Of a stretch of DNA of 64,000 bases, positions 48,211 through 57,755 are shown in pieces. The notes beneath the pieces are model-generated. The model did no database searches, was not told the origin of the DNA, and saw only the letters and a program-made list of their open reading frames with translations. The DNA comes from Amycolatopsis iheyensis (lineage in GTDB: Bacteria > Actinomycetota > Actinomycetes > Mycobacteriales > Pseudonocardiaceae): positions 62,001 to 126,000 of the forward strand of contig NZ_JAMXQV010000018.1 in assembly GCF_024703995.1 (NCBI RefSeq), given 5' to 3'. The position numbers were made by a program, and so were the translations under genes. How positions within the stretch are numbered: position 1 is the stretch's first letter; every line of letters starts with the position of its first letter.

Positions 48211-51200
48211 TTACACCGCCGCGGGCTTCTTCGTCAGCTGGGTCAGCAGCTTCGTGCACCAGTCCAGCAGCTCTTCGTCCCGCAGCGTCGGCGCGCCGAT
48301 GCGGCCGCCCGCCGGGCCCTCCGTGGGCTTCGGGACCGAGACCGTGTTCGTCACCGCCTTGAACATCGCCTTCGGGTACAGCCGCTTCAACCGCACCATC
48401 TGCGAATCCTGCAGCGGCAGCGGTGCGAAGCGGATCGTGTTGCCCTGGACCGCCACCTCCGTCACCCCCGCCTCGCGGCAAATATGACGGAACCGCGCCA
48501 CCGCCAGCAGCCGGTTCACCGGCGCCGGCGGCTGGCCGTAGCGGTCGATCAGCTCTTCGCGGACCGCGTCCAGCCCCTCGGTGTCCGGCGCCGCCGCGAT
48601 CTTGCGGTACGCCTCCAGCCGCAGCCTCTCGCCCGGGACGTAGTCGTGCGGGATGTGGGCGTCGATCGGGAGGTCGACGCGGACTTCCGCCAGCTCCTCG
48701 TCTTCCGCCGGCTCCGCGCCCGCGTGCCGCCGGAACGCGTCGACCGCTTCGCCGACCAACCGCACATAGAGATCGAACCCGACGCCCGCGATGTGCCCCG
48801 ACTGCTCCGCGCCCAGGATGTTGCCCGCGCCGCGGATCTCGAGGTCCTTCATCGCGACCGCCATGCCCGCGCCCAGCTCGGTGTTCTGGGCGATCGTCGC
48901 GAGCCTGTCGTGCGCCGTCTCCGTCAGCGGCGCCTCCGGCGGGTACAGGAAGTACGCGTACCCGCGCTCGCGCCCTCGCCCGACCCGGCCGCGCAACTGG
49001 TGCAGCTGCGCCAGCCCCAGCAGGTCGCCGCGCTCGACGAGCAGCGTGTTCGCGTTCGAGATGTCCAGCCCGGTCTCGACGATCGTGGTGCACACGAGAA
49101 CGTCGTACTCGTTTTCCCAGAAGCCCTGGATGATCTTCTCGAGCTTCTCCTCGTTCATCTGCCCGTGCGCGGTGACGACCCGCGCCTCCGGCACCAGCTC
49201 CCGGATCCGCCGCGCCGCCTTCTCGATCGACGACACGCGGTTGTGGACGTAGAAGACCTGGCCGTCACGCAGCAGCTCGCGCCGGATGGCCGCGCCGACC
49301 TGCTTGTCGTCGTACGCGCCGACGTACGTCAGGATCGGGTGGCGGTCTTCCGGCGGGGTCAGGATCGTCGACATCTCGCGGATGCCGGCCAGCGACATCT
49401 CCAGCGTGCGCGGGATCGGCGTCGCCGACATCGTGAGCACGTCGACGTGCGTGCGCAGCGCCTTGATGTGCTCCTTGTGCTCGACGCCGAACCGCTGCTC
49501 CTCGTCGACGATCACGAGGCCGAGGTCCTTGTAGCGGATGCCGGTCTGCAGCAGCCGGTGCGTGCCGATCACGATGTCGACCTCGCCGCCGGCGAGCTGC
49601 TCCAGGATCGCGTCGGACTCCGCCTTGTTCGTGAAGCGGGACAGGCCCTTGATCGTCACCGGGAACGAGCGCATCCGCTCGTGGAAGGTGTTCAGGTGCT
49701 GCTGGGCGAGCAGCGTCGTGGGGACGAGGACGGCGACCTGCTTGCCGTCCTGGACCGCCTTGAACGCCGCTCGGACGGCGATCTCCGTCTTGCCGTAACC
49801 GACGTCGCCGCAGATCACGCGGTCCATCGGGACGCCGCGTTCCATGTCGGCCTTGACCTCGTCGATCGCGGCCAGCTGATCGTTCGTCTCCGTGAACGGG
49901 AACGCGTCTTCCAGCTCGCCCTGCCACGGCGTGTCCGAGCCGAAGGCGTGCCCGGGCGCGGCCTGGCGCGCCGCATATAGCTGGACGAGCTCGGCCGCGA
50001 TCTCCTTGACCGCCTTCTTGGCCTTGGCCTTGGTGTTCTTCCAATCGGAGCCGCCGAGCTTGTTGAGCGTGGGCAGCTCACCGCCGACGTAGCGGGAGAC
50101 CTCGTCGAGCTGGTCGGTGGGCACGAACAGCCGGTCACCCGGGTGGCCGCGCTTCGACGACGCGTACTCCAGCAGGAGGTACTCGCGGGTGGCGCCGGCG
50201 ACCGTGCGCTGGACCATCTCGACGAACCGGCCGATGCCGTGCTGGTCGTGCACGACGTAGTCGCCGGCCTTGAGCGCCAGCGGGTCGACCGCGTTGCGCC
50301 GCCGGGACGGCATCTTGGTGTTGAAGTCCTTTGTGGACGTTCCGGCGCCGGCACCGCGGCCGGTGAGGTCGGCCTCGCTCAGCACGACCAGGGCGCGCTC
50401 CGGCGACACGAAACCGTCGGTGAGGCCGCCGCAGGTGACCGTGACCATGCCCGCGGCCGGCGCGCCGGTGAGGCCCTCGCCGGCCTGGGTGGCCGGGACG
50501 TCGGCGCCGCTCAGCTGCTCGACGGCGCGGGCGGCGGTGCCCTGACCGGCGACGACGAGCACCGCGGTGCCGCCTGAGGCCGTGTGGGCGCGCAGGTCCG
50601 TCAGCGCGCGCTCCAGCTCGCCGCGGTAGGACGGCGCGGCCTCGACCGAGACGCGGTAGACGTCCGGGTCTTCGCTGGTCAGCTGGGTGAGCGTCCACCA
50701 GGCGCGCTTGGTGTCCTGGGCGTGGGCGGCGATCTCGTCGAGCCCGCGGTAGGCGGACGCGCCGAGGTCGATCGGGGCCTGGCCGCCCGCCGCGGCCGTC
50801 GTCCAGGAGGCCTCCAGGAACTCGTGGCCGGTGCGGACGAGGTCGGCGGCGCGGGCGCGGATCTTCTCCGGGTCGGTGAGCAGCACGTGGGCGCCGACCG
50901 GCATCGCGTCGGTGAGCAGCTCCAGCTCGCCTTCGCAGAGCACCGGGATGAGCGCCTCCATGCCCTCGACGGGGATGCCGTCGGCGAGCTTGGTGAGCAT
51001 CTCGGCCAAGTGCGCGTCGGCCTCGTACGTCTTCGCCAGCTCCGCGGCCTTCTCCTTGACCGGCGCGGTGAGCAGCAGCTCGCGGCACGGCGGCGCGGTG
51101 ACGCGCGGGATCTCGCCGGGCAGCGACCGCTGGTCGGAGACGGCGAACGCGCGGATCTCGCTGACCTCGTCGCCCCAGAACTCGACGCGGACGGGGTGCT

Positions 51201-51780
51201 GCGCGGTGGGCCCGAACATGTCGAGGATGCCACCGCGGACGGCGAACTCGCCGCGCTTCTCGACCATGTCGACGCGGGTGTAGGCCAGCTCGACGAGCCG
51301 TTCGAGGAGGCCCTCGAAACTTTGTTCCTCGCCCACGACGAGGTCGACCGGCGCGAGCGAGCCGAGACCGGGGGCCATCGGCTGGATGAGGCTGCGGACG
51401 GTCGCGACGACGACGCGCAGGGAGTCGTCGCCGGTCTTGAGCCGGTGCAGCACCTCCAGCCGCCGGCCGACGGTGTCGGCCCGCGGCGAGAGCCGCTCGT
51501 GCGGCAACGTCTCCCAGGACGGGAAATCGGTGACTTTTTCCCGGCCGAGCAGCGCGCCGAGGGACGCGGTCAGCTCATCGGCCTCACGGCCGGTGGCGGT
51601 GACGGCGAGCACGGGTTTCCCGGCCCCGTCATCGGCGGCGAGGGCGGCCGCGACGAGCTGCCGGGCGGCGATCGGGCCCTGGAGCTCGAGCAGCGGCGCA
51701 CCGGCGCGCTCGACCACGCCGCGCAGGGCCGGGTCGGGAAGGATGGCGGTGAGGAGTCCGGACAGTGGAGCGTCGGTCAC
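48211..51780 (-). CDS. mfd: Transcription-repair coupling factor Mfd
   Basis: 1189 residues. N-terminal UvrB-like region (to ~350), RNA-polymerase interaction domain (YVVHDQHGIGRFVEMVQR), and a RecG-like helicase with Walker A GDVGYGKTE, DEEQRFGVEHKEH, and motifs LTMSATPIPRTL and RVGRGRERGYAYF; a C-terminal TRCF domain follows. It removes stalled RNA polymerase and recruits UvrA to transcribed-strand damage. Ends with a KPAAV tail. Confidence 0.96.
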   Translation of the reverse strand: MTDAPLSGLLTAILPDPALRGVVERAGAPLLELQGPIAARQLVAAALAADDGAGKPVLAVTATGREADELTASLGALLGREKVTDFPSWETLPHERLSPRADTVGRRLEVLHRLKTGDDSLRVVVATVRSLIQPMAPGLGSLAPVDLVVGEEQSFEGLLERLVELAYTRVDMVEKRGEFAVRGGILDMFGPTAQHPVRVEFWGDEVSEIRAFAVSDQRSLPGEIPRVTAPPCRELLLTAPVKEKAAELAKTYEADAHLAEMLTKLADGIPVEGMEALIPVLCEGELELLTDAMPVGAHVLLTDPEKIRARAADLVRTGHEFLEASWTTAAAGGQAPIDLGASAYRGLDEIAAHAQDTKRAWWTLTQLTSEDPDVYRVSVEAAPSYRGELERALTDLRAHTASGGTAVLVVAGQGTAARAVEQLSGADVPATQAGEGLTGAPAAGMVTVTCGGLTDGFVSPERALVVLSEADLTGRGAGAGTSTKDFNTKMPSRRRNAVDPLALKAGDYVVHDQHGIGRFVEMVQRTVAGATREYLLLEYASSKRGHPGDRLFVPTDQLDEVSRYVGGELPTLNKLGGSDWKNTKAKAKKAVKEIAAELVQLYAARQAAPGHAFGSDTPWQGELEDAFPFTETNDQLAAIDEVKADMERGVPMDRVICGDVGYGKTEIAVRAAFKAVQDGKQVAVLVPTTLLAQQHLNTFHERMRSFPVTIKGLSRFTNKAESDAILEQLAGGEVDIVIGTHRLLQTGIRYKDLGLVIVDEEQRFGVEHKEHIKALRTHVDVLTMSATPIPRTLEMSLAGIREMSTILTPPEDRHPILTYVGAYDDKQVGAAIRRELLRDGQVFYVHNRVSSIEKAARRIRELVPEARVVTAHGQMNEEKLEKIIQGFWENEYDVLVCTTIVETGLDISNANTLLVERGDLLGLAQLHQLRGRVGRGRERGYAYFLYPPEAPLTETAHDRLATIAQNTELGAGMAVAMKDLEIRGAGNILGAEQSGHIAGVGFDLYVRLVGEAVDAFRRHAGAEPAEDEELAEVRVDLPIDAHIPHDYVPGERLRLEAYRKIAAAPDTEGLDAVREELIDRYGQPPAPVNRLLAVARFRHICREAGVTEVAVQGNTIRFAPLPLQDSQMVRLKRLYPKAMFKAVTNTVSVPKPTEGPAGGRIGAPTLRDEELLDWCTKLLTQLTKKPAAV

Positions 51781-51928
51781 GGTCCCAGCCTACGTGCCAC
51801 CCCCGACAAGTTTTCGATCACGGCTGGTCGCGGGCCGGAACGCCCCAATGTGGCCTTGGTTGCTCCACCGATGCCCCCACCACCACCCTCAACGGAGGCG
51901 CTCCGCGCCGCAGCGCCCATTCAACGCA

Positions 51929-51975
51929 CCCAATGTGGCCTTCGGTGCGTCAGACGCACCGAAGGCCACATTGGG
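51929..51975. repeat. 47-bp perfect palindrome, with a partial copy nearby
   Basis: CCCAATGTGGCCTTCGGTGC... with perfect 23-bp arms around a single A. A half copy CCCCAATGTGGCCTTGGTTGC lies at 51843-51863, so 51781-51989 holds two versions of one element between mfd and the LLM oxidoreductase gene. A strong RNA hairpin would form on either strand. Confidence 0.75.
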
Positions 51976-51989
51976 GCGCTGGCAACCTG

Positions 51990-52901
51990 TCAAGAGCGCA
52001 GCAGATCCGCCACCTCCGCCAGCCGCGGCAACTGCGCGTCGAACACCTTCGGGTCGGTGCTCGCGATGCGCAGCAGCACGTGCTCCGCGCCTTCGTACTC
52101 CCGGAGCCGCGCGGCCACCTCCTCGGCCGATCCGGTCACCTGCATCTGAATCCCCTGCACGAAGTCCGCGGGCCTGCCGTAGTTGGTCACGCAGTACTCC
52201 TCCAGCAGCGCGCGTCCGCGAACCGGGTCGTCCTCCACCAGGACCGTCGCGAACAGCGCGGGGGTGATCGGGCGCGAGGACCGGATCTTCGCCAGACCAG
52301 ACACGTAGTCCGCGGGATCCGGCGGGTACGGCAGCCAGCCGTCGTACAACCGGCCGACCCGGGAAAGCGCCCCCGGCGTGTACGCCGCCAGCCACACCGG
52401 CGGGCCGCCGGGCCGGGCCGGCGCCGGGAACGACGGCAGCGAGTCGTAGTGCAGCACCTCCCCGTGGAACGAATCCGCACCGCGCCACGCCGCCCGCCAC
52501 AACCCCACGATGTCGTCCAGGCGCGCCCGCCGGCGCTCCCACGGCACCCCGACGAACGCGAACTCCGGCTCGCTCCGCCCGGCGAACCCCGCGCCGACGG
52601 CCACCGTCAGCCGGCCGCCGCTCAGCAGGTCGAGGGACAGCAGCTGGTTCGCCGAGAGAACCGGGTCCCGCAACGCCGGGAGCAGCGCCGACGTCCCCAG
52701 CGTCACCCGTGACGTCCGCGCGGCGAAGGCGGCCAGGACCGTGAGCGCGTCGAGCGGCGCGCGGGCGAGGGTGTCGCCCACCCAGACCGAGTCGAGGCCG
52801 AGCTGCTCGGCCGAGACGGCGGCGTCGACCAGCTCGGGCGCGGTCCGCCCGGCGTCGAGGATGGGCTGGTAGGTGGGCACGACCAAGCCGAATTTCGTCA
52901 T
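51990..52901 (-). CDS. LLM-class (luciferase-like) F420-dependent oxidoreductase
   Basis: 303 residues. TIM-barrel of the luciferase-like family: MTKFGLVVPTYQP start, DSVWVGDTLARAPLDALTVLAAFAART, VTLGTSALLPALRDPVLSANQLLSLD and the GAGFAGRSEPEFAFVG loop. The F420-dependent type is inferred from the order and the host lineage. Divergent from the MmyB-type regulator, which may control it. Confidence 0.87.
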   Translation of the reverse strand: MTKFGLVVPTYQPILDAGRTAPELVDAAVSAEQLGLDSVWVGDTLARAPLDALTVLAAFAARTSRVTLGTSALLPALRDPVLSANQLLSLDLLSGGRLTVAVGAGFAGRSEPEFAFVGVPWERRRARLDDIVGLWRAAWRGADSFHGEVLHYDSLPSFPAPARPGGPPVWLAAYTPGALSRVGRLYDGWLPYPPDPADYVSGLAKIRSSRPITPALFATVLVEDDPVRGRALLEEYCVTNYGRPADFVQGIQMQVTGSAEEVAARLREYEGAEHVLLRIASTDPKVFDAQLPRLAEVADLLRS

Positions 52902-52935
52902 GCCGGAAGCTTCGCGAACGCGAGGTATGCGCTCA

Positions 52936-52951
52936 ATTCCCCGCGGGGAAT
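52936..52951. promoter_or_regulatory. 16-bp palindrome in the divergent promoter
   Basis: ATTCCCCGCGGGGAAT, a perfect 16-bp palindrome midway between the LLM oxidoreductase start (52901) and the regulator GTG (52976). Most likely the regulator's operator. Confidence 0.5.
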
Positions 52952-52975
52952 GGCGCCGCCGAGCAGGATGGACCC

Positions 52976-53749
52976 GTGGACTTCGGCAGCGCGCTCAAGG
53001 ACTGGCGCACCCGGCGGCGGCTCAGCCAGCTCGACCTGGCGTTGCGCGCGGGCACGACGCAACGGCACGTGAGCTTCATGGAGAGCGGGCGCTCGGTGCC
53101 CGGCCGCGGCATGGTGCTGCGCGTCGCCGAGTCCCTCGAGCTGCCCCTGCGCGAGCGCAACGGCCTGCTCCACGCGGCCGGCTACGCGCCGACGTACCCC
53201 GAAACGCGGCTCGACGACCCGGCGATCCGGCCGGTGCTCGACGGCCTGCGGCGGCTGCTCGACGGCCACCGCCCCTACCCCGCGATCGTCGTCGACCGCT
53301 ACGGCCTGCTGGTCGCCTCGAACGACGCGTTCGGCCTGCTCACCGAGGGCGTCGCACCCGAGCTCCTGGCCGAGCCGGTCGACACGCTGCGCCTCGCGCT
53401 GCACCCGCGCGGGATGGCGCCGCGCGTGCGCAACCTCGACGACTGGGCCCGGCACATCCTCGAGCGCATCCGCAACGACCTCGCCCGCACGCCGGACGAA
53501 CGCCTCGCGCGGCAGCTCGCCGAGCTCGAGGGCTACCTGCCGCCGGCGGCCGCGCCCGGCCCGGAGCACCTGGGGTTCGCGGTGCCGGTCCGGCTGGCCA
53601 CTTCGGCCGGTGAGCTGCGGCTGATCACCGCGATCACGACGTTCGCGACCGCCGCCGACGTCACCGTGTCGGAGCTGAAGCTGGAGACGTTCCTGCCCGC
53701 GGACGCCGAAACGGCGGAACGGCTTCAGACCACCAGCGCCGTGCAGTGA
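52976..53749 (+). CDS. XRE regulator with MmyB-like ligand-binding domain
   Basis: 257 residues from GTG 52976. Helix-turn-helix LSQLDLALRAGTTQRHVSFMESG at residues ~19-41, then a PAS-like MmyB domain (AIVVDRYGLLVASNDAFGLL, RNLDDWARHILERIRND). Family members bind fatty acids and regulate neighbouring oxidoreductases. Its divergent partner here is the LLM oxidoreductase. Overlaps the convergent DedA gene by 25 bases. Confidence 0.87.
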   Translation: MDFGSALKDWRTRRRLSQLDLALRAGTTQRHVSFMESGRSVPGRGMVLRVAESLELPLRERNGLLHAAGYAPTYPETRLDDPAIRPVLDGLRRLLDGHRPYPAIVVDRYGLLVASNDAFGLLTEGVAPELLAEPVDTLRLALHPRGMAPRVRNLDDWARHILERIRNDLARTPDERLARQLAELEGYLPPAAAPGPEHLGFAVPVRLATSAGELRLITAITTFATAADVTVSELKLETFLPADAETAERLQTTSAVQ

Positions 53750-54213
53750 CCCACGAGCAGCTCCGCGCTCGCCCACAGCACCGCGGCGCACACGCTGCCC
53801 GCCGCGAACCGCCGGTACGGCATCGCCGCCGAGCCCGCGACGCGTGGCATCAGCGTCCGCACGCCGACCAGGCAGCGGCCCGCGATCACCGCGGGGACGC
53901 CGTACCGGACGATCGCGGATTCGGCGCGCTGCCAGCGTTCCCGGCCCGCTCGGCGCGCCAGGCGTGGTCCCCAGCGGCGCCCTTCGAGGTACGCGAGCTG
54001 ATCGCCGAGGATGGCCGCGACGACCGCCACCAGCAAAGCGAGTCCGAAGTGGAGCGTGCCCCGCTCGGCGAGGAAGCCCATCAGGAGCAACGTCGACAGC
54101 GTCGGCAGCACGATTCCCGGCAACAGCGCGGTTTCCGCCGTGATCACCGCGGCGCAGACCAGGTAGACGACCACCGCGGGCGCGTCAAGCAGTGGCCGCA
54201 GCAGGCTGTCCAC
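53725..54213 (-). CDS. DedA-family membrane protein
   Basis: 162 residues with four to five hydrophobic segments. DedA/VTT features: ETALLPGIVLPTLSTLL, AAILGDQLAYLEGRRWG and VRTLMPRVAGSAAMPYRRF. Shorter than usual DedA (about 200). Family members flip undecaprenyl phosphate or phosphatidylethanolamine. GTG start overlaps the methyltransferase gene by 29 bases. Confidence 0.82.
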   Translation of the reverse strand: MDSLLRPLLDAPAVVVYLVCAAVITAETALLPGIVLPTLSTLLLMGFLAERGTLHFGLALLVAVVAAILGDQLAYLEGRRWGPRLARRAGRERWQRAESAIVRYGVPAVIAGRCLVGVRTLMPRVAGSAAMPYRRFAAGSVCAAVLWASAELLVGHCTALVV

Positions 54214-54781
54214 GCCGCGCCCTCCCCACGGCCACCGGCAGCGCCGCGCGGTAGACGAACGCGGGCGGCAGGTTCCCCCAGACGACCGAAGTCCGCTCCA
54301 CGACCGCGAAGCGGCTTCGCAGTGAAGCGGCGAAGCGACGCGCGGGCGGCGTCCAGGCCGCGTGGGCGTACGCGAAAGTCGTGAACCGGCCGTTCGCGGC
54401 CAGGGACGCGGTGACCGCGTCGAGGATGCGCGACTGGCGGTCCGCGGTCATGGCCGTCCAGGGCAGGCCGGAGACCACGACGTCGACGCCGTCGAGTGCG
54501 AGGTGCTCCGCCGAGCCGGTGACGACGTCCACCTGCGGGAAGCGTTCGCGGAGTGCCCCGGCGAATCGCGGGTTGATCTCGTACGCCGTCAAGCGTGCTT
54601 CGGGGCGCAGCAGCGCGAGGACCGCTTCGGTGAACACGCCGGTGCCCGGCCCGAGCTCGGCGACGCGTGTCGCGCGTTCCAGGCCGAGGCCCGCGGTCAT
54701 CGCCTCGGCCAGCCGCGGCGAGCTGGGCGCGATCGCGCCCGTCAGGATCGGGTGGCGGAAGAACTCCGTGGTGATCGACAT
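54185..54781 (-). CDS. Class I SAM methyltransferase (phospholipid N-methyltransferase-like)
   Basis: 198 residues. SAM motif VAELGPGTGVFTEAVL near 40-55; FFRHPILTGAIAPSSPRLAEAM at the N-terminus and VVSGLPWTAM resemble PmtA phospholipid methyltransferases. The target in this organism is unknown. Overlaps the DedA-type gene, suggesting a joint envelope-lipid role. Confidence 0.82.
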   Translation of the reverse strand: MSITTEFFRHPILTGAIAPSSPRLAEAMTAGLGLERATRVAELGPGTGVFTEAVLALLRPEARLTAYEINPRFAGALRERFPQVDVVTGSAEHLALDGVDVVVSGLPWTAMTADRQSRILDAVTASLAANGRFTTFAYAHAAWTPPARRFAASLRSRFAVVERTSVVWGNLPPAFVYRAALPVAVGRARRGQPAAATA

Positions 54782-54838
54782 GCTTCCGACGCTAGGAACG
54801 GCCGGGGTGGCCGCGAATCCGCCGGCCCGACCGGATCA

Positions 54839-54856
54839 GTCCTCCCAAGGGAGGAC
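54839..54856. promoter_or_regulatory. Operator-like dyad before the two-component genes
   Basis: GTCCTCCC-AA-GGGAGGAC, a perfect 8-2-8 dyad in the 132-base divergent region between the methyltransferase and the histidine kinase (GTG at 54914). A plausible site for the response regulator. Confidence 0.45.
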
Positions 54857-54913
54857 ACGGTCGGACCGAAGGGATGACGCCCCCGAGCCCCTCCCGCCGC
54901 TAGGTTCGGTGAC

Positions 54914-56032
54914 GTGGAACGACTCGTCGTGTGGATGCGCGGGCACCGGTGGACGGTGGACCTGCCGCTGTACGCCGTTTTCGTGTTCCTCGCGCCGAAC
55001 TGGACGGGCGAGGAGCCGTGGACCACGCGGGCGATCCCGATGCTGTTCCTGCTCCCGCTGCTCGTGCGCCGCCGCTACCCGCGGACGGTCGCGGTGCTGA
55101 TCATCGCCGGCGCGGTGGTGGTGTACTTCAACGAGATCTGGGCCTACGACCGCGGCCGCACCGAGCTGGCCATGGCGGTCGTGCTGTTCACCCTCGTCAA
55201 GCTGGGGCAGCGGCGGTTCGCGGCGGTGATCGCCGTGGCGATCTTCGCGCTCGGCTGGGAATGGGGCTTCGTCTGGGGGACCTACACCGACAATCCCACG
55301 GCGACGATCGTCGGCATCTGGCCCCTGCACATCGCCGCCTGGGCACTCGGGGAGTTCTTCCGCAGCAAGGAAAAGCTCACCGCGGAGGAGGAGAGGCGCG
55401 ACGAAGCCCAGACGAGGGCGGCGGTCGCGGAGGAGCGCACGAGGATCGCGCGCGAGCTCCACGACGTCCTCGCGCACAGCATGAGCGTGATCGTGCTGAA
55501 CGCCGAGGGCGCGAAGCTGGCGAGGCACCGAGACCCGGAGGCGGTCGACCGCACGCTCGACACGATCGGCCGCACGGGCCGCGACGCGCTCGCGGAGCTG
55601 CGGCGCCTGCTCGAAGTCCTGCACGCGGGCCAGGCGGCACGCAGTCCCCAGCCGACCGTCGGCGAGCTGCGCGAGCTCGTGGAGCAGTGCGGGCGCGTGG
55701 TCGCGCTGGAGGTCACCGGCGATCCCGCCGGCCTGCCCGCGAGCGCCGCGCTGCAGGCGTACCGGATCGTCCAAGAGGCGCTGACCAACATGATCAAGCA
55801 CGCTCCGGCCGACGCGACCGGCCACGTGGAAGTCGCCTTCGCCCCGGCGGAGATCCGCATCGAGGTGACGAACACCGGCGGCAAGTCACCACCGGCGCCG
55901 GCGCTGCCATCGTCCGGGCGCGGACTGGCCGGGATGCGCCAGCGAGTCGACATGTACCACGGCGAGCTGACAACCGGCCCGCTCCCGGACGGCGGGTACC
56001 GCGTGTGCGCGAGCTTGGCGGTGGGGACATGA
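54914..56032 (+). CDS. Sensor histidine kinase (HisKA_3 type)
   Basis: 372 residues. Four to five N-terminal hydrophobic segments, then a dimerisation helix with the phospho-acceptor His183 in ARELHDVLAHSMSV and a HATPase domain (YRIVQEALTNMIKHAP, GRGLAGMRQRVDMYHG). NarL/DesK-type sensor without a large external domain, so it probably senses the membrane. Its regulator follows after 163 bases. Confidence 0.9.
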   Translation: MERLVVWMRGHRWTVDLPLYAVFVFLAPNWTGEEPWTTRAIPMLFLLPLLVRRRYPRTVAVLIIAGAVVVYFNEIWAYDRGRTELAMAVVLFTLVKLGQRRFAAVIAVAIFALGWEWGFVWGTYTDNPTATIVGIWPLHIAAWALGEFFRSKEKLTAEEERRDEAQTRAAVAEERTRIARELHDVLAHSMSVIVLNAEGAKLARHRDPEAVDRTLDTIGRTGRDALAELRRLLEVLHAGQAARSPQPTVGELRELVEQCGRVVALEVTGDPAGLPASAALQAYRIVQEALTNMIKHAPADATGHVEVAFAPAEIRIEVTNTGGKSPPAPALPSSGRGLAGMRQRVDMYHGELTTGPLPDGGYRVCASLAVGT

Positions 56033-56195
56033 GCCCGCCAGCGGCGCTCACCCCGCACAGCAGTCGCCGGCCGGCCAGGTCGGTCCGGTTGCGCCACCAC
56101 GCGAACCCGGCGGCACGCCTGCGACCGGCCGAACACCGCGAGCGCGGGGCCAGCCCGTGCCGACACCCCACCCACCGAAGTCAGGTGCCCGGACC

Positions 56196-56852
56196 ATGAC
56201 CACCCGAGTCCTCCTCTGCGACGACCAAGAGCTGGTGCGCGTCGGCCTTCGCATGATCGTCGAAAGCCAAGACGACCTCGAAATCGCCGGCGAAGCCGCC
56301 AACGGTGACGAGGCCGTCGCCAAGGCGCGGGCGCTGCGGCCGGACCTCGTGCTGATGGACGTCCGGATGCCGGTGCTCGACGGGGTCGCCGCGACCGAAC
56401 GGATCTGCCGCGAACTCCCCGACGTGCGCGTCCTGATCATCACCACCTTCGACCTCGACGAATACGCCTACGCCGCGCTGCGGGCCGGCGCCAGCGGGTT
56501 CCTGGTCAAGGACGCGCCGTCCGAGGAGATGCTCGTCGCCGTCCGGGGGGTGCTGCGTGGTGACTCCATGGTCTCGCCGTCGGTCACGCGGCGGCTGCTC
56601 GACCGCTACCTCGCCGACGAGCGCGACCCTGTCGACGTCGAGAAGCTCGGCGCCCTCACCGAACGCGAGAAGGACGTGCTTGCCCTCATCGCGCGCGGAC
56701 TGTCGAACAGCGAGATCGCGGCGAAGCTCTACATCGGCGAGACGACCGTCAAGACGCACGTCGGCCGGATCCTCGGCAAGCTCCGGCTGCGTGACCGGGT
56801 GCACGCGGTGGTCTTCGCCTACGAGTCCGGGCTGGTCCGACCCGGATCATAA
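56196..56852 (+). CDS. NarL/LuxR-type response regulator
   Basis: 218 residues from ATG 56196. Receiver with Asp55 in LVLMDVRMP and a LuxR-type helix-turn-helix LTEREKDVLALIARGLSNSEIAAKLYIGETTVKTHV. Partner of the histidine kinase. The 163-base gap from the kinase is longer than usual and contains no visible gene. Target genes may include those near the dyad at 54839. Confidence 0.92.
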   Translation: MTTRVLLCDDQELVRVGLRMIVESQDDLEIAGEAANGDEAVAKARALRPDLVLMDVRMPVLDGVAATERICRELPDVRVLIITTFDLDEYAYAALRAGASGFLVKDAPSEEMLVAVRGVLRGDSMVSPSVTRRLLDRYLADERDPVDVEKLGALTEREKDVLALIARGLSNSEIAAKLYIGETTVKTHVGRILGKLRLRDRVHAVVFAYESGLVRPGS

Positions 56853-56896
56853 GTACCGCATTTATCCTCTTGATAGGGAAGTATAGAGTAGTATGC

Positions 56897-57739
56897 ATGA
56901 CGATATACAAGTCCGAGACCGGTGCCCGCCTTCTGCGTGAGCGCTACCTCGAAGCGTTGACGGCGTGGCCCGTGCCCCACGAGCAGGTGCGCGTGCCGAC
57001 CCCCGAAGGCGAGACGTTCGTCGTGGTCTCCGGCCCCGAGAACGCGCCGCCGCTGGTGCTGCTGCACGGCTCCGGCAGCAACTCGGCGGAGTGGGCGCCC
57101 CGGATCCGGGAACTGGGACAGTTCCGGGTGTACGCCGTCGACATCATCGGCGAGCCCGGGCTGAGCGCCGAGGCGCGACCTCCGCTGGCCTCGGACCGGT
57201 ACGCCGTCTGGCTGGACGCGGTGCTGGACCACTTCGCCCTGCCCAAGGCAGCCTTCCTGACGTCGTCGTTCGGCGGCTGGCTCGCGCTCGACCACGCGAT
57301 CCGGCGGCCCGAACGCGTCGCCGCGCTGGCGCTGCGGTGCCCGATCGGCCTCGGCCCGATGAAGAAGGGGTTCGTCGTCAAGGCGGTGCTGCTCGCGCTG
57401 CTCGGCGAGCGCGGCCGGCGCCGGTCCGTGGCCTCCACGATCGGTGAGCCGGAGACGTCGCCGATCGTCGAACACCAGCTGCTCGTGTCGGCGAACTACC
57501 GCTACCGGACCGGGCCGTTCCCCGTCTTCGACGACGCCGCGCTGGCCGGGCTGACCATGCCGGTGTACGCCGTCGCCGGGGCCGAAGACGCCATGGTCGA
57601 CTCCGCGACGACGAAACGGCGGCTGGAACGGGCCGGCGCCACGGTCGACCTCGTGCCCGGCACCGGCCACTACATCCCGGGCTCGGCCGACCTGGACTTC
57701 CTGACCCGCGCGGCGGCGAACGGCGATTTCACCGCTTGA
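56897..57739 (+). CDS. Alpha/beta hydrolase
   Basis: 280 residues from ATG 56897 (MTIYKSETGARLL); an upstream GTG-like start lacks a ribosome site. Oxyanion motif VLLHGSGSNSAEW, nucleophile elbow TSSFGGW, VAGAEDAMVDS for the Asp and PGTGHYIPG for the His. Cytosolic, substrate unknown. The 44 bases before it are AT-rich with -10-like TATAGA at 56882, compatible with a short-leader promoter. Confidence 0.85.
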   Translation: MTIYKSETGARLLRERYLEALTAWPVPHEQVRVPTPEGETFVVVSGPENAPPLVLLHGSGSNSAEWAPRIRELGQFRVYAVDIIGEPGLSAEARPPLASDRYAVWLDAVLDHFALPKAAFLTSSFGGWLALDHAIRRPERVAALALRCPIGLGPMKKGFVVKAVLLALLGERGRRRSVASTIGEPETSPIVEHQLLVSANYRYRTGPFPVFDDAALAGLTMPVYAVAGAEDAMVDSATTKRRLERAGATVDLVPGTGHYIPGSADLDFLTRAAANGDFTA

Positions 57740-57755
57740 TGGCAGGATGAACGGT

